NCBI GenBank assembly: GCA_902786015.1
Contig: CADAAU010000005.1
Location: forward strand, 1-64,000
Direction: 5' to 3'
Length of the DNA: 64,000 nt
Source: an uncultured Coriobacteriaceae bacterium
Lineage (GTDB): Bacteria > Actinomycetota > Coriobacteriia > Coriobacteriales > Atopobiaceae
The translations under genes and the position numbers were made by a program. This document shows positions 25,547 to 33,434 of this stretch, in pieces (the first letter of the stretch is position 1; every line of letters starts with the position of its first letter). Below the pieces are notes generated by a model. The model did no database searches. It had not been told where the DNA came from and was given only the letters and a program-made list of their open reading frames with translations.

Positions 25547-26531
25547 CACACTCCTCATAGCCGTCCTTGTAGCGGCTTTTACCTTTGAGTTCATCAACGG
25601 TTTTCACGACACGGCCAACGCCATCGCAACGACGGTGTACACGCGCGCGCTACCGCCGCGCGTGGCCATCCTGATGAGCGCTACCATGAACTTCATAGGC
25701 GCCCTCATGAGCGAGAAGGTCGCCATGACCATAGCCCATGGCTTGGTGGATGTCCAACTGGAACTCTATGTAATACTGGCCGCGTTGCTTGGCGCCATCA
25801 TTTGGGACCTCTTTACTTGGTGGCAGGGTATTCCTAGCAGCTCCTCACACGCCCTCATCGGCAGCCTCATCGGCGCCACCATCGTGTTTTCGCGTGGTAT
25901 TCAGCACATTATGTGGGGCGGCGTCCTCAACAAGGTCGTCATTCCCCTGTTCACCTCACCAATCATCGGACTTGCGCTCGGATACTTCTTTATGAAGCTC
26001 GTGTTTGAGCTCTTTGCCAACTGGAAGCCCGCCAAAGCCAACGGCCTGTTCCATAAGGCGCAGATTGCAAGTTCGATGTTTATGGCCTATAGCCACGGCA
26101 ACAACGACGCCCAAAAGACCATGGGTATCATCACGCTCGCGCTCATCGGCAGCGGTGAGCTCGCCGCAGGCTCGGGCGTTCCCCTGTGGGTCAAGCTGTT
26201 CTGCGCTGCCACCATGGCACTGGGCACCTCCATTGGCGGACAGCGCATCATGAAGACGGTTGGCGGCGGCGTAACCAAGTTGGAGCCCGTCGTCGGCTTT
26301 GTTTCCGAAACCTCGTCGGCGATCGCCATCGAGACCATGACGGCATTTGGCGCCCCCGTGAGCACGACTCAGGTCGTAACGACGGCCATCATGGGAGCTG
26401 GTAGCGCCAAAGGCGCAAAGAAGGTACGCTGGGGCGTCGCGGGAAGCATCGTAAAGGCTTGGTTTACCACGTTACCAGCCACCATGCTTCTAGGAGGTCT
26501 TTGCGCGTTCATCGTGGAGTTCTTCATCTAA
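25539..26531 (+). CDS. Inorganic phosphate transporter, PiT family
   Basis: 330 residues, about ten membrane segments. The duplicated PiT signatures are present: GFHDTANAIATTVYTRALPP (21-40) and YSHGNNDAQKTMGIITLALI (about 186-205), each with the conserved Asn/Asp that line the transport path. PSSSSHALIGSLIGA and APVSTTQVVTTAIMGAGSAKG are the paired re-entrant helices. It imports phosphate with a cation. The start ATG 25539 lies inside the end of the DUF47 gene. No pho box was recognised. A strong hairpin follows. Confidence 0.92.
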   Translation: MLSTLLIAVLVAAFTFEFINGFHDTANAIATTVYTRALPPRVAILMSATMNFIGALMSEKVAMTIAHGLVDVQLELYVILAALLGAIIWDLFTWWQGIPSSSSHALIGSLIGATIVFSRGIQHIMWGGVLNKVVIPLFTSPIIGLALGYFFMKLVFELFANWKPAKANGLFHKAQIASSMFMAYSHGNNDAQKTMGIITLALIGSGELAAGSGVPLWVKLFCAATMALGTSIGGQRIMKTVGGGVTKLEPVVGFVSETSSAIAIETMTAFGAPVSTTQVVTTAIMGAGSAKGAKKVRWGVAGSIVKAWFTTLPATMLLGGLCAFIVEFFI

Positions 26532-26555
26532 GACAATCGAAGCATCCAAAGATAC

Positions 26556-26587
26556 GGCGGCCCGCATCACAGAGGATGCGGGCCGCC
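26556..26587 (+). terminator. Hairpin terminator after PiT gene
   Basis: Perfect 13-bp GC-rich stem GGCGGCCCGCATC/GATGCGGGCCGCC with a 6-base loop. There is no clear T-run after it. Confidence 0.65.
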
Positions 26588-26607
26588 TCGTGTATATGCA
26601 CATTCGA

Positions 26608-26673
26608 GTGAAACAAAACTCCCCGGGAACTTTGTTCCGAGTGGAACAAAACTCCCCGGGAACTTTGTTCCAC
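26608..26673. repeat. REP-like element, CTCCCCGGGA family, copy 4 (tandem)
   Basis: Two head-to-tail copies of a 31- to 33-base unit containing AACAAAACTCCCCGGGAAC and TTTGTTCC (26608-26638 and 26641-26673). Unlike the other copies the two halves are direct, not inverted, repeats; each is an imperfect palindrome. It abuts the 3' end of the RNase P RNA gene. Confidence 0.85.
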
Positions 26674-26679
26674 TAAAGG

Positions 26680-27034
26680 GCGAAGCGGGCCTGTAAGCCG
26701 GGTTCTGTCGTGGACGGTCATTTATCTAGGACCAACGTCACCGCTGGCCTCGAGCGCGCTACCCGAGCGCAGTGCGGGCCACACCATTGCGCTCCTATTC
26801 GCGCTTGCTCCGGAAGGGGCTTGCCAAGCCGTCGTGTTGCCACGGCGCTGGTAGTCTCTTACACTACCGTTTCAGCTTTTCTCTTACCCGCCAAGGCGGG
26901 CAGTGGGAGTCTTCTTTTCTGCGGCGCTTTCCGTCGGGTCACCCCGCCCGGCCGTTAGCCGGCTTCCTGCCCTTTGGAGCCCGGACTTTCCTCATGATGC
27001 CAAAGGCACCCCGCGATCGTCTGGCCCACTTCGC
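26680..27034 (-). ncRNA. rnpB: RNase P RNA, bacterial type A
   Basis: On the minus strand the 5' end GCGAAGTGGGCCAGACGA pairs with the 3' end GGCCCGCTTCGC (helix P1). Conserved blocks follow in order: GAGGAAAGTCCGGGCTCC, GGGCAGGAAGCCGGCTAACG, GGGTGACCCGACGGAAAG, GCCGCAGAAA, GAAACGGTAGTGTAAGAG, then ATAAATGACCGTCCACGA and ACAGAACCCGGCTTACAGGC near the 3' end. Length is about 355 bases. Ends are accurate to a few bases. Confidence 0.96.
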
Positions 27035-27087
27035 AAAAAGGATTGTAGCACATGCACACTCGAAATGCGTGGTGATATGCAGCCAGG

Positions 27088-27162
27088 GCAGGCGATGGTG
27101 ATACTCCCCTTTGCCTCCCCTTTGCCTCAGGTAAGGCAAAGGGGAGTATCACCATCGCCTGC
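27088..27162. repeat. 29-bp perfect inverted repeat, CTCCCCTTTGCCT family
   Basis: Arms 27088-27116 and 27134-27162 are perfect complements over 29 bases (GATGGTGATACTCCCCTTTG inside), with a 17-base loop that repeats CCCCTTTGCCT. It lies between rnpB and the divIVA terminator. It shares its core with elements at 21430-21514 and 56304-56345. Confidence 0.85.
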
Positions 27163-27193
27163 ACATCGTTTGCCTTCAAAAGGCACGGATACC

Positions 27194-27250
27194 AAAAAGG
27201 AGTGCCCCCGAAGCACGCTTGCAGTCAAGCCGTGCTTCGGGGCACTCCTT
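27194..27250 (-). terminator. Rho-independent terminator of the ftsZ-divIVA unit
   Basis: A stem of about 20 bp, AAGGAGTGCCCCCGAAGCAC (27197-27216) with its complement at 27231-27250, one bulged C, 13-base loop; on the minus strand it runs into TTTTT. It lies 24 bases past the divIVA stop. Confidence 0.9.
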
Positions 27251-27274
27251 GAGTACACCGTATGTGTGATGACC

Positions 27275-28015
27275 CTAGTCGAGGTCGCTAAAGTCCTCGC
27301 CAGGAGCGGCGGAAACCGGAGCGGTCATGATGGGTCGCGACATCGCGGTAGCGTCAGCATCGATGAAGCTGGCCTCGGGCTCTGCGACAGGTGCAGCCTG
27401 CGCAACGGGCGCGGCTGCAGGAGCGGCAGGCGCTACGTTGCGAACGGGCTCGTCGTCATTCTGGTTCGGGAAGACGGAATCCGCATCGTCCATGAAGTGC
27501 TGCAGAAGGCGCTTGTACTCGGAACGGAAGTCCTCGCGAGACTGCTTGAGTCGATCGATCTCGTCCAGCTCGCTCTGCTTCTCGGCCAGTGCCTGACGAA
27601 TGACCTCGCGAGCCTTCTGGTCGGCTTCGTTGCGAATGCGCTCGGCGTTGTCGCGGGCATCGGCCACGAGCTTGTCGGCACTTTGCTGAGCGACGATGAG
27701 CACCTGAGAAATCTGACGCTCCGATGCACCGTAATCGGGTGCGGCCATCTGCATGGGAGGAGCGGAGACCGGACGAGAGGAGAGCTCAATCTCGAGCTCG
27801 GAGACCTGCTGCTTCAGCGAGGCGACCTGTGCCTGCGAAGACTGAAGCTGTGCCTCAGAGGAATTGAGCCTGCCCTTAAGGTCGGCGATCTTGTGAAGCA
27901 TCGAGTCGACCTCGCCAGAGAGCTCCTCAAGGAAATTGTCGACCTCATCGGTATCGTAACCGCGCTTAGAGGCCGAGAAGGTCAGTTGTTCGATATCAGC
28001 TGGTGTGATTGCCAT
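27275..28015 (-). CDS. divIVA: Cell-division protein DivIVA/Wag31-like
   Basis: 246 residues. The N-terminal membrane-curvature domain is clear: ITPADIEQLTFSASKRGYDTDEVDNFLEEL (3-32), with the FxxxxRGYDxxEVDxFL pattern. Two coiled-coil regions follow (about 35-80 and 100-175), separated by a Pro/Met-rich linker, and the C-terminus is a low-complexity Ala/Pro tail (about 190-246). In actinobacteria DivIVA marks poles and septa and directs wall growth. It is the last gene of the ftsZ-yggS-sepF-proC-yggT-divIVA unit, followed by a strong terminator. Size and order are usual for the class. Confidence 0.93.
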   Translation of the reverse strand: MAITPADIEQLTFSASKRGYDTDEVDNFLEELSGEVDSMLHKIADLKGRLNSSEAQLQSSQAQVASLKQQVSELEIELSSRPVSAPPMQMAAPDYGASERQISQVLIVAQQSADKLVADARDNAERIRNEADQKAREVIRQALAEKQSELDEIDRLKQSREDFRSEYKRLLQHFMDDADSVFPNQNDDEPVRNVAPAAPAAAPVAQAAPVAEPEASFIDADATAMSRPIMTAPVSAAPGEDFSDLD

Positions 28016-28076
28016 CTTTTTCCCTTTCGATTCCTGTGTGCACGACGCTTTCCTACAGGCCGACGCACCTTACTTG

Positions 28077-28355
28077 CTAAAAGTATACCAATACAGCTCG
28101 CTCAATGAGACGAAGAACGATGATTGCAAGGATCGGTGAGAAGTCCAATCCCCCGAACGGTGGAATAAAGCGCCTAAAGAGATTCATGTATGGGCTTACC
28201 AACGAATCGATCGCTCCCGCCAAATCCGAGATGATACCTTCTCGCGGTATGGGAAACCATGACATGATGCACCACACCACGATGAGTATCTGATAAAAGT
28301 CGAGAAGGCGTGCGATGAAAAACACGAGGTTAAACCCCATCATACGATCTCTCAC
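28077..28355 (-). CDS. YggT-family membrane protein
   Basis: 92 residues with two hydrophobic segments flanking the conserved PYMNLFRRFIPPFGGLDFSPILAII motif, the YggT (PF02325) signature. The family sits beside sepF/proC and divIVA in many Gram-positive genomes and is thought to help in division or osmotic tolerance. The first codon may be at Met1 (28355) or Met5/6; the gene overlaps the 3' end of proC by 4 bases, favouring the first. Confidence 0.88.
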   Translation of the reverse strand: MRDRMMGFNLVFFIARLLDFYQILIVVWCIMSWFPIPREGIISDLAGAIDSLVSPYMNLFRRFIPPFGGLDFSPILAIIVLRLIERAVLVYF

Positions 28356-29164
28356 CTACCTTCTGCGAGCTCAGCCGTTCTTTGCAGCGCAGCATCCACC
28401 GCATTGTATGCACCCTCCGCAAGATACGGCTCAAGCTCCTTGAGTCCGGCCGCCGTCGTCCCACCCGGAGAGGTCACACGCTCCATGTACGAACGAGGGT
28501 GCTCGCCCGTCTGAAGAAGCGTCTGGGCCACACCAAGCACGGTTGCCTCGACCATCTCGCGACATGACGCCGCCGGTAGGCCTCGTAGAACGCCCGCGCG
28601 CGTAAATGCGTCGATGAACAGGGCGACGTAAGCCGGCCCACAGCTCACGACTGCACCCTCCGCATCGAGCTGATCCTCGCGCATGACCTGGGCGGATCCG
28701 AGGACAGCAAACAGGGACCGCACGAGCTCAACGTCCTGTGCCGTGGCCTTTGTCCCCGCACATACGGCCGTAGCTCCCGAAAGAACCTGAATTGGCAGAT
28801 TGGGCATGACGCGTACCACGCGGGACTCAGGGAAAAGCCCCTCAAGAGTTTCTATCGCAACGCCCGCAGCAATGGAAACCACGAGGCGGTCGCTGAGACC
28901 CTCTGCAAGCCCTGCGCAAACCTCAGGCAGTACCTGCGGCTTTACCGCGAGCACGACCACGTCGGTCTGTGCCGCCACAAGGCCCTGAGCATCGTCGGCG
29001 ACGCGCATCCCCAACTCCTTGAGCGGCTGCGTGCACGATTCCTGCGCGTCACACACAACCAAATCGGAACCTTCGAGCGTGCCAGAAGTTACGAGTCCGC
29101 GTGCGATGGCCGATCCCATGGACCCAACGCCAATGATGCCTACCGTAGAACTGATACGCGCCAT
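28352..29164 (-). CDS. proC: Pyrroline-5-carboxylate reductase
   Basis: About 270 residues from ATG 29164 (MARISSTVGIIGVGSMG), preceded by GGGGGAG; a longer frame to 29236 would run into sepF. The NADPH site GVGSMGSAIARGL lies at 12-24 and the P5CR signature, VTSPGGTTAAGLKELE, near 226-241. LAVKPQVLPEV and VVRVMPNLPIQVLSGATAV are further family motifs. It makes proline from pyrroline-5-carboxylate. Its placement between sepF and yggT inside a division operon is widespread in Gram-positives. It ends with a 4-base overlap on yggT. Confidence 0.93.
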   Translation of the reverse strand: MARISSTVGIIGVGSMGSAIARGLVTSGTLEGSDLVVCDAQESCTQPLKELGMRVADDAQGLVAAQTDVVVLAVKPQVLPEVCAGLAEGLSDRLVVSIAAGVAIETLEGLFPESRVVRVMPNLPIQVLSGATAVCAGTKATAQDVELVRSLFAVLGSAQVMREDQLDAEGAVVSCGPAYVALFIDAFTRAGVLRGLPAASCREMVEATVLGVAQTLLQTGEHPRSYMERVTSPGGTTAAGLKELEPYLAEGAYNAVDAALQRTAELAEGR

Positions 29165-29165
29165 G

Positions 29166-29801
29166 TTAGTGCTCCCCCGCCAGAAGCCTGTCGGCCTCAG
29201 CTTGCGAGATCTGCATCCCGGCCGGAAGCACCGCAAATGCGCGATTGCCCACGGAGGTTACCTCTCCGTCAATTCCAAACGAAAGGCCAAAGCAGAAGTC
29301 GAGGATTCGCTGGGCGACGTCCGGATCGGTATTCACGAGGTCAAGAAGCACAGTCTGATTCGTGCGCACACGCCGTACGACCGCTTGCACGTCCTCGTAG
29401 GATTCCGCACGCAACACATAGGGAGGCAACTGACCAGACATGTTGTAGTTCATCGTGGAACGCGAAGGCGTGTACTGGTGCGACGACTCATAGCTGTCGT
29501 AGTCATCGTCTTCGTAGCTGTCTCGCGTGCTGGTGCGGCGGCTCCTATACGACGAGTAAGAGTCCGACGATCCCTGACTGCGCGACGACGTGGTGTCGTT
29601 GCTCGACGGCACCGGCCGACCCGAGCGAGTGTATACGGCGACGCTTTCGGCCTCTGGACGCGGCGTGTTGCCCAAAAGGCCCGAGCCAGCCGGCTCGTCG
29701 TCGTAGTCATCATCGTAGTCGTCGTAGTCGTCGTAGTAATCGTCGTCGTAGTCGTCCACGTCACCGCGAAGCCTGTCGCGCAGGTTATCAAGAAATCCCA
29801 T
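29166..29801 (-). CDS. sepF: Cell-division protein SepF
   Basis: 211 residues. An N-terminal amphipathic membrane-binding helix (MGFLDNLRDRLRG) is followed by a low-complexity Asp/Tyr run (about 15-36), a Ser-rich linker (about 60-115), and the SepF fold: PPYVLRAESYEDVQAVVRRV, QTVLLDLVNTDPDVAQRILDFCFGLSFGIDGEVTSVGNRAFAVLPAGMQIS (about 125-200). SepF ties FtsZ to the membrane and is the sole anchor in actinobacteria lacking FtsA, matching the absence of ftsA here. The Asp/Tyr run is unusually long. It lies directly before proC. Confidence 0.92.
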   Translation of the reverse strand: MGFLDNLRDRLRGDVDDYDDDYYDDYDDYDDDYDDEPAGSGLLGNTPRPEAESVAVYTRSGRPVPSSNDTTSSRSQGSSDSYSSYRSRRTSTRDSYEDDDYDSYESSHQYTPSRSTMNYNMSGQLPPYVLRAESYEDVQAVVRRVRTNQTVLLDLVNTDPDVAQRILDFCFGLSFGIDGEVTSVGNRAFAVLPAGMQISQAEADRLLAGEH

Positions 29802-29814
29802 GGTCTTGTCTCTC

Positions 29815-30549
29815 CTAACGTACGTTTACCGCGTCCGCAAAGGACGGGTCGAACACCACGCGGCCTAGTCTTACGAGCGTGGAACCCTCCTCGACCGCAA
29901 TCTCAAAATCACCACTCATACCGCATGAAAGCACGGGCAGCGGCAGTCCCGTAGAGCAACGCAGTTCCTCGCAAAGCTCCCGAAGTCCGTTGAAGCTGCC
30001 CCGTGCCGCGGAGGCGTCATAGGCGGGAGCCATCGTCATGAGGCCTTCCAGCTTCATGTTGGGCAGCTCCATGAACTGTTCCGCGACGCGTTTAGCTTGA
30101 TTGGGGGCCATTCCAGACTTTGTCTCCTCGCCCGACACGTTTACTTCCAAAAGACAATGTGCCGTTACGTCGCGTGAGGCCGCCCTCATCGAAATGGCCT
30201 CAGCCAGATGCCCTGACGAAACCGAGTGGATGAGTCCTGCCTTGTCGATCACCTTGTTGATCTTGTTTCGTTGGAGATTGCCAATCATGTCGATACGAAT
30301 GTCATCGAGGTTTTGGGATGCCTCCCATTTGCGCACGAGCTCCTGGGGGCGGTTTTCGCCAAACGTATGGTAACCAACCTCGTACGCCTGAATCATCTTT
30401 GAGGCATCCACAGTCTTCGACACGGCCATGAGCGTTACGTCCTCGCTCGTGCGACCAGAGCGAGACGCCGCGTCGGCAATGCGATCGAGCAGCTCTTCTC
30501 GACGTTCGCGCAGGAAGGCAGCATACGCGGTCTCATTCGTTGTATTCAT
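29815..30549 (-). CDS. PLP-homeostasis protein YggS/YlmE (COG0325)
   Basis: 244 residues, alanine-racemase-like TIM barrel without the second domain. The PLP lysine is in LMAVSKTVDA (about 45), with HTFGENRPQELVRKW (about 61-75), MIGNLQRNKINKVI (about 88), HSVSS, LLEVNVSGEETKSGM and LSCGMSGDFEIAVEEGSTLVRLG near the C-terminus, all hallmark segments. It buffers PLP and affects amino-acid balance. It sits between ftsZ and sepF, as YlmE does in Firmicutes. Confidence 0.92.
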   Translation of the reverse strand: MNTTNETAYAAFLRERREELLDRIADAASRSGRTSEDVTLMAVSKTVDASKMIQAYEVGYHTFGENRPQELVRKWEASQNLDDIRIDMIGNLQRNKINKVIDKAGLIHSVSSGHLAEAISMRAASRDVTAHCLLEVNVSGEETKSGMAPNQAKRVAEQFMELPNMKLEGLMTMAPAYDASAARGSFNGLRELCEELRCSTGLPLPVLSCGMSGDFEIAVEEGSTLVRLGRVVFDPSFADAVNVR

Positions 30550-30641
30550 CGACTAGCACCTCCAATACGTTCGCTAGACGGCCAGACATCCTGACGACGA
30601 ACGATGTAGGCTCGTCGCAGGCATGTCCTTAGCCATCATCG

Positions 30642-31772
30642 CTACATGCGCGTGCTGCGCTTGAGGAAGTCGGGAATGTCGAATCCGTCGGAGTTCGAGT
30701 TCGATTGACGCGAGCTCGAGGACGGACGGCTCGTGGTGCGACGCTCCGCGGGACGCGAGGCGTTCGAGCGACGGTCGGCGTTCGAAGGCATGCTTGGCGC
30801 CGGAGCATTTACGTTGTCGTCACGGAAGCCGGTAGCGATGACGGTTACTCGCACCTGATCGCCAAGGCTCTCGTCCACGACGGTGCCAAAGATGATGTTG
30901 GCGTCGGGATCGACGTTCTTTGCAACGAGGTCGGCCGCGTCGTTGATCTCTTGGATTCCAAGGTCCTGATTGCCCGAAATCGAGAGAAGCACGCGCGTGG
31001 CGCCATCGACCGAGCTTTCGAGCATGCGGCTCGAAATGGCCTCTTCCGCAGCGTCGACGGCACGGTTGTCGCCCGAAGCGATGCCGATGCCCATCATCGC
31101 CGTTCCGGCACCGCGCATGATGGTGCAGACGTCAGCAAAGTCGAGGTTGATGAGGCCAGGTACCGTAATGAGGTCGGTGATGCCCTGGGTGCCCTTGCAC
31201 AGCACGTCGTCTGCCATGCGGAATGCCTCGAGCATCGTGGTCTTCTTTTCGGAGAGGTCCAGAAGGCGATCGTTGGGAATCACGATGAGCGTGTCCACGT
31301 TCTCGGACAGGCTCTTGATGCCATCGGCGGCATTCGCCGCACGCTTCCTGCCCTCAAAGGTGAACGGCTTGGTAACGACACCAACCGTCAGCGCGCCCAC
31401 GTCGTTCTTTGCGATGTCCGCCACGACGGGAGCCGCACCCGTTCCGGTGCCTCCGCCTTCGCCAGCGGTGATGAACACCATGTCGGAACCCGCGATGGCA
31501 GCCTTGATCTCGTCGCGAGAATCCTCCGCTGCCTCGGCACCAACCTCAGGCACTGCGCCAGCGCCGAGGCCCTTGGTGATGTCGGTGCCAATGTGCACTT
31601 TGATATCGGCATCAGAAAGAGCAAGTGCTTGTGCGTCGGTATTTACCGCGACGAACTCAACACCTCGAATGTTTTGTTCGATCATGCGATTGACGGCATT
31701 CGTGCCACCGCCACCGACACCAACCACTTTGATCACGGCTAGGTAGTTGTTTGGTATGTTGGTCTCGTTCAT
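30642..31772 (-). CDS. ftsZ: Cell-division GTPase FtsZ
   Basis: 376 residues. [16 protein letters not shown] (18-33), the tubulin signature [13 protein letters not shown] (about 106-118), the T7 loop [11 protein letters not shown] (about 207-217) and a C-terminal tail ending in [15 protein letters not shown] (the conserved peptide DIPDFL that binds SepF) are present. The linker (about 318-360) is Arg/Ser-rich. AAGGAGG precedes ATG 31772 by 5-6 bases. It starts a second transcription unit, separated from ftsQ by a terminator and a 370-base leader with its own promoter. ftsA does not lie upstream. Confidence 0.97.
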   Translation of the reverse strand: MNETNIPNNYLAVIKVVGVGGGGTNAVNRMIEQNIRGVEFVAVNTDAQALALSDADIKVHIGTDITKGLGAGAVPEVGAEAAEDSRDEIKAAIAGSDMVFITAGEGGGTGTGAAPVVADIAKNDVGALTVGVVTKPFTFEGRKRAANAADGIKSLSENVDTLIVIPNDRLLDLSEKKTTMLEAFRMADDVLCKGTQGITDLITVPGLINLDFADVCTIMRGAGTAMMGIGIASGDNRAVDAAEEAISSRMLESSVDGATRVLLSISGNQDLGIQEINDAADLVAKNVDPDANIIFGTVVDESLGDQVRVTVIATGFRDDNVNAPAPSMPSNADRRSNASRPAERRTTSRPSSSSRQSNSNSDGFDIPDFLKRSTRM

Positions 31773-31960
31773 GCTTCCTCCTTGCGTGGCGGCGTTATGC
31801 CCTCCGTGCGGTATGTTTGCTACGACCTACTGCGTTGGGGCTCCGATGGTGGTGCGTTGGTGCTTCGTTTTGTGTTTGTGGTACCCCGTGCTAGCGCGAT
31901 TTGCCGAGATCAAAACCCTCAACCTCAAGTTAACCTCAACGCCTCTTGCAAAGCGGGTTA

Positions 31961-31989
31961 TCTTTACACATTGCAATTCGAAATGTCAA
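31961..31989 (-). promoter_or_regulatory. Predicted promoter of the ftsZ unit
   Basis: On the minus strand, consensus TTGACA (31984-31989), 17-base spacer, TAAAGA (31961-31966), about 190 bases before ftsZ. The downstream leader carries two TTGAGGTT direct repeats (about 31918-31941). Confidence 0.5.
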
Positions 31990-32009
31990 CGCTTATGGAG
32001 GTAATATGT

Positions 32010-32072
32010 AAACCCCTGCTAAAATAGGGGTTTTACTTGCAATTATTTCTTAAACCTCAAGTAGAGGTTTAA
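32010..32072. repeat. Two small hairpins upstream of ftsZ promoter
   Basis: AAACCCCT/AGGGGTTT (about 32010-32033) and TTAAACCTC/GAGGTTTAA (32050-32058, 32064-32072). Both echo the AACCTC/GAGGTT word repeated in the ftsZ leader. Could be operator sites or a tandem terminator following ftsQ readthrough. Confidence 0.45.
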
Positions 32073-32116
32073 TCACTTTACCCTCTTGGAACCTTCCGAA
32101 ACGGCTCGGCTAGGAC

Positions 32117-32154
32117 CAAAAAACCCTCAAGAACAGCCCTTGAACTAGAGGGTT
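32117..32154 (-). terminator. Terminator overlapping the ftsQ stop codon
   Basis: On the minus strand AACCCTC and TTCAAG pair with CTTGA and GAGGGTT, followed by TTTTTT. The left arm includes the ftsQ stop codon, closing the mraZ-ftsQ unit. Confidence 0.75.
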
Positions 32155-33431
32155 GAACCACTCGACGTAGAGCGTGTTCCGGTGGTCTCGCGCTCGTCAT
32201 ACGACCCGTCTGTCGCTGAGCCACTTTGCTCGGATCCTTCACGAGAGGAGCTGTCGGCAGAGTTATGCCCCCTCGCATTCGTGCCACTCGACCCGTTGGT
32301 TGCATCTGTTGCGTACTCGCTTATTAGCTCGTCGTCCATGCCCTCGTTTAGGTCTTCGTCGAGCGAAGGGTCTCTTTGCGGATATGTCGAAAACTTGCTC
32401 TCTTCGTCTATGGAGGTTCCTGTCGCTCCCGTCCCTTCGCGCATGTAAGTCGACTCGACACGGCGGTATGTGGGACGTCCGGGGACGCGGACATTCACGT
32501 AGGTGACCTGTCCGGCAAACTCGTCAAGTATCCGTTGCGCGACCGATTCCTTGGTGGCGATGTTTACGGCAGATCCCAGCGAGACCTCGACCCCGTTCTT
32601 GAGGATGCACGAGATACCCTCCTCATCCGGAGCCGAGTAACTCGCGATCTGTTGCTTAAACTCATCGCTCAGCTGCTCCTCGAACGTCATGACGGCATCA
32701 AGTGACGAGTCAGTAGCGGCAGTACCCGCAACCGGCGATACGCTTGACGGTATATCGGATATCATGATTACGCCCAACCGCTCTGCCTCAGACAGCGCTG
32801 CATCCTCGGCAGACTCGTCTTCGGTTGCCTGGACGCGCATCGGCTCTATCCAATGGGAGTCCTTGCCCAGAAGCCAGCACATTCCCCCCGAGCGCATCGA
32901 GACCAATGCGCCGACCTCTCGTTCGACGGCATGCACGCGAAGTTTGTCGGGAAACACGCTTTGAATCTCCACCGACCCTATCCACGGATTGTTGAGCACA
33001 GAGCGTTCCACCGCCTCGGTGTCGACGTTCAGTAGCGTGGAACCCTCTGGTACCCGTATGAGCTGAGCGACATTTTCGGCAGTCACATGCTCGGTATCGT
33101 TGGTCTCGATCGTCTTTATTTCGAATACCGGAGTCTGAGCTAGAATCGCGAGGACAAGAGCCAGCAGCAGTAACAGCCCCGCGAGCGAGCCAGAGACAAT
33201 GGCCAAGATACGCAAGATCCTGTGTCCTGCTACTCGAGCGTCAACGGGACCCATCGTTGAGTCCGGCAACGCTCCCTCTGCGATTTTGAGCGTATCGGTT
33301 GATCGGATACCACTCTGTGGCACGCCACGAGCCCTAAGCCTGCTCGGTGCGTCCCCCAGAGTAGATCCCACCACGCTCGTCTTACGCGAGGCTCGCTTCC
33401 CCTCGCTGCCTCGCCGCGCACTGCGCGCCAC
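32145..33431 (-). CDS. ftsQ: Cell-division protein FtsQ/DivIB
   Basis: 428 residues from GTG. A basic cytoplasmic region (1-68) leads into one membrane segment (about 72-97), then a POTRA domain (FEIKTIETNDTEHVTAENVAQLIRVPEGSTLLNVDTEAVERSVLNNPWIGSVEI, about 104-157) and the FtsQ domain (SVFPDKLRVHAVEREVGAL...). A CCxx-like disulphide is not obvious. It stabilises the divisome with FtsL. The C-terminal tail (about 335-428) is long, Ser/Thr/Glu/Gly-rich and probably disordered, making the protein larger than usual. It lies 4 bases past murC. The spacing of GAGGGG to the GTG is long, so the start is less sure. Confidence 0.88.
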   Translation of the reverse strand: MARSARRGSEGKRASRKTSVVGSTLGDAPSRLRARGVPQSGIRSTDTLKIAEGALPDSTMGPVDARVAGHRILRILAIVSGSLAGLLLLLALVLAILAQTPVFEIKTIETNDTEHVTAENVAQLIRVPEGSTLLNVDTEAVERSVLNNPWIGSVEIQSVFPDKLRVHAVEREVGALVSMRSGGMCWLLGKDSHWIEPMRVQATEDESAEDAALSEAERLGVIMISDIPSSVSPVAGTAATDSSLDAVMTFEEQLSDEFKQQIASYSAPDEEGISCILKNGVEVSLGSAVNIATKESVAQRILDEFAGQVTYVNVRVPGRPTYRRVESTYMREGTGATGTSIDEESKFSTYPQRDPSLDEDLNEGMDDELISEYATDATNGSSGTNARGHNSADSSSREGSEQSGSATDGSYDERETTGTRSTSSGSTL

Positions 33432-33434
33432 GTG

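Noticed and set aside
26524..26721. Small protein with repeated SSRGVLFHS peptide
   Set aside because: It is a translation of the tandem REP-like element, with no ribosome site.
26903..28108. 401-codon open frame across rnpB, a palindrome and antisense divIVA
   Set aside because: It runs through RNase P RNA, a terminator and the complement of a clear divIVA gene.
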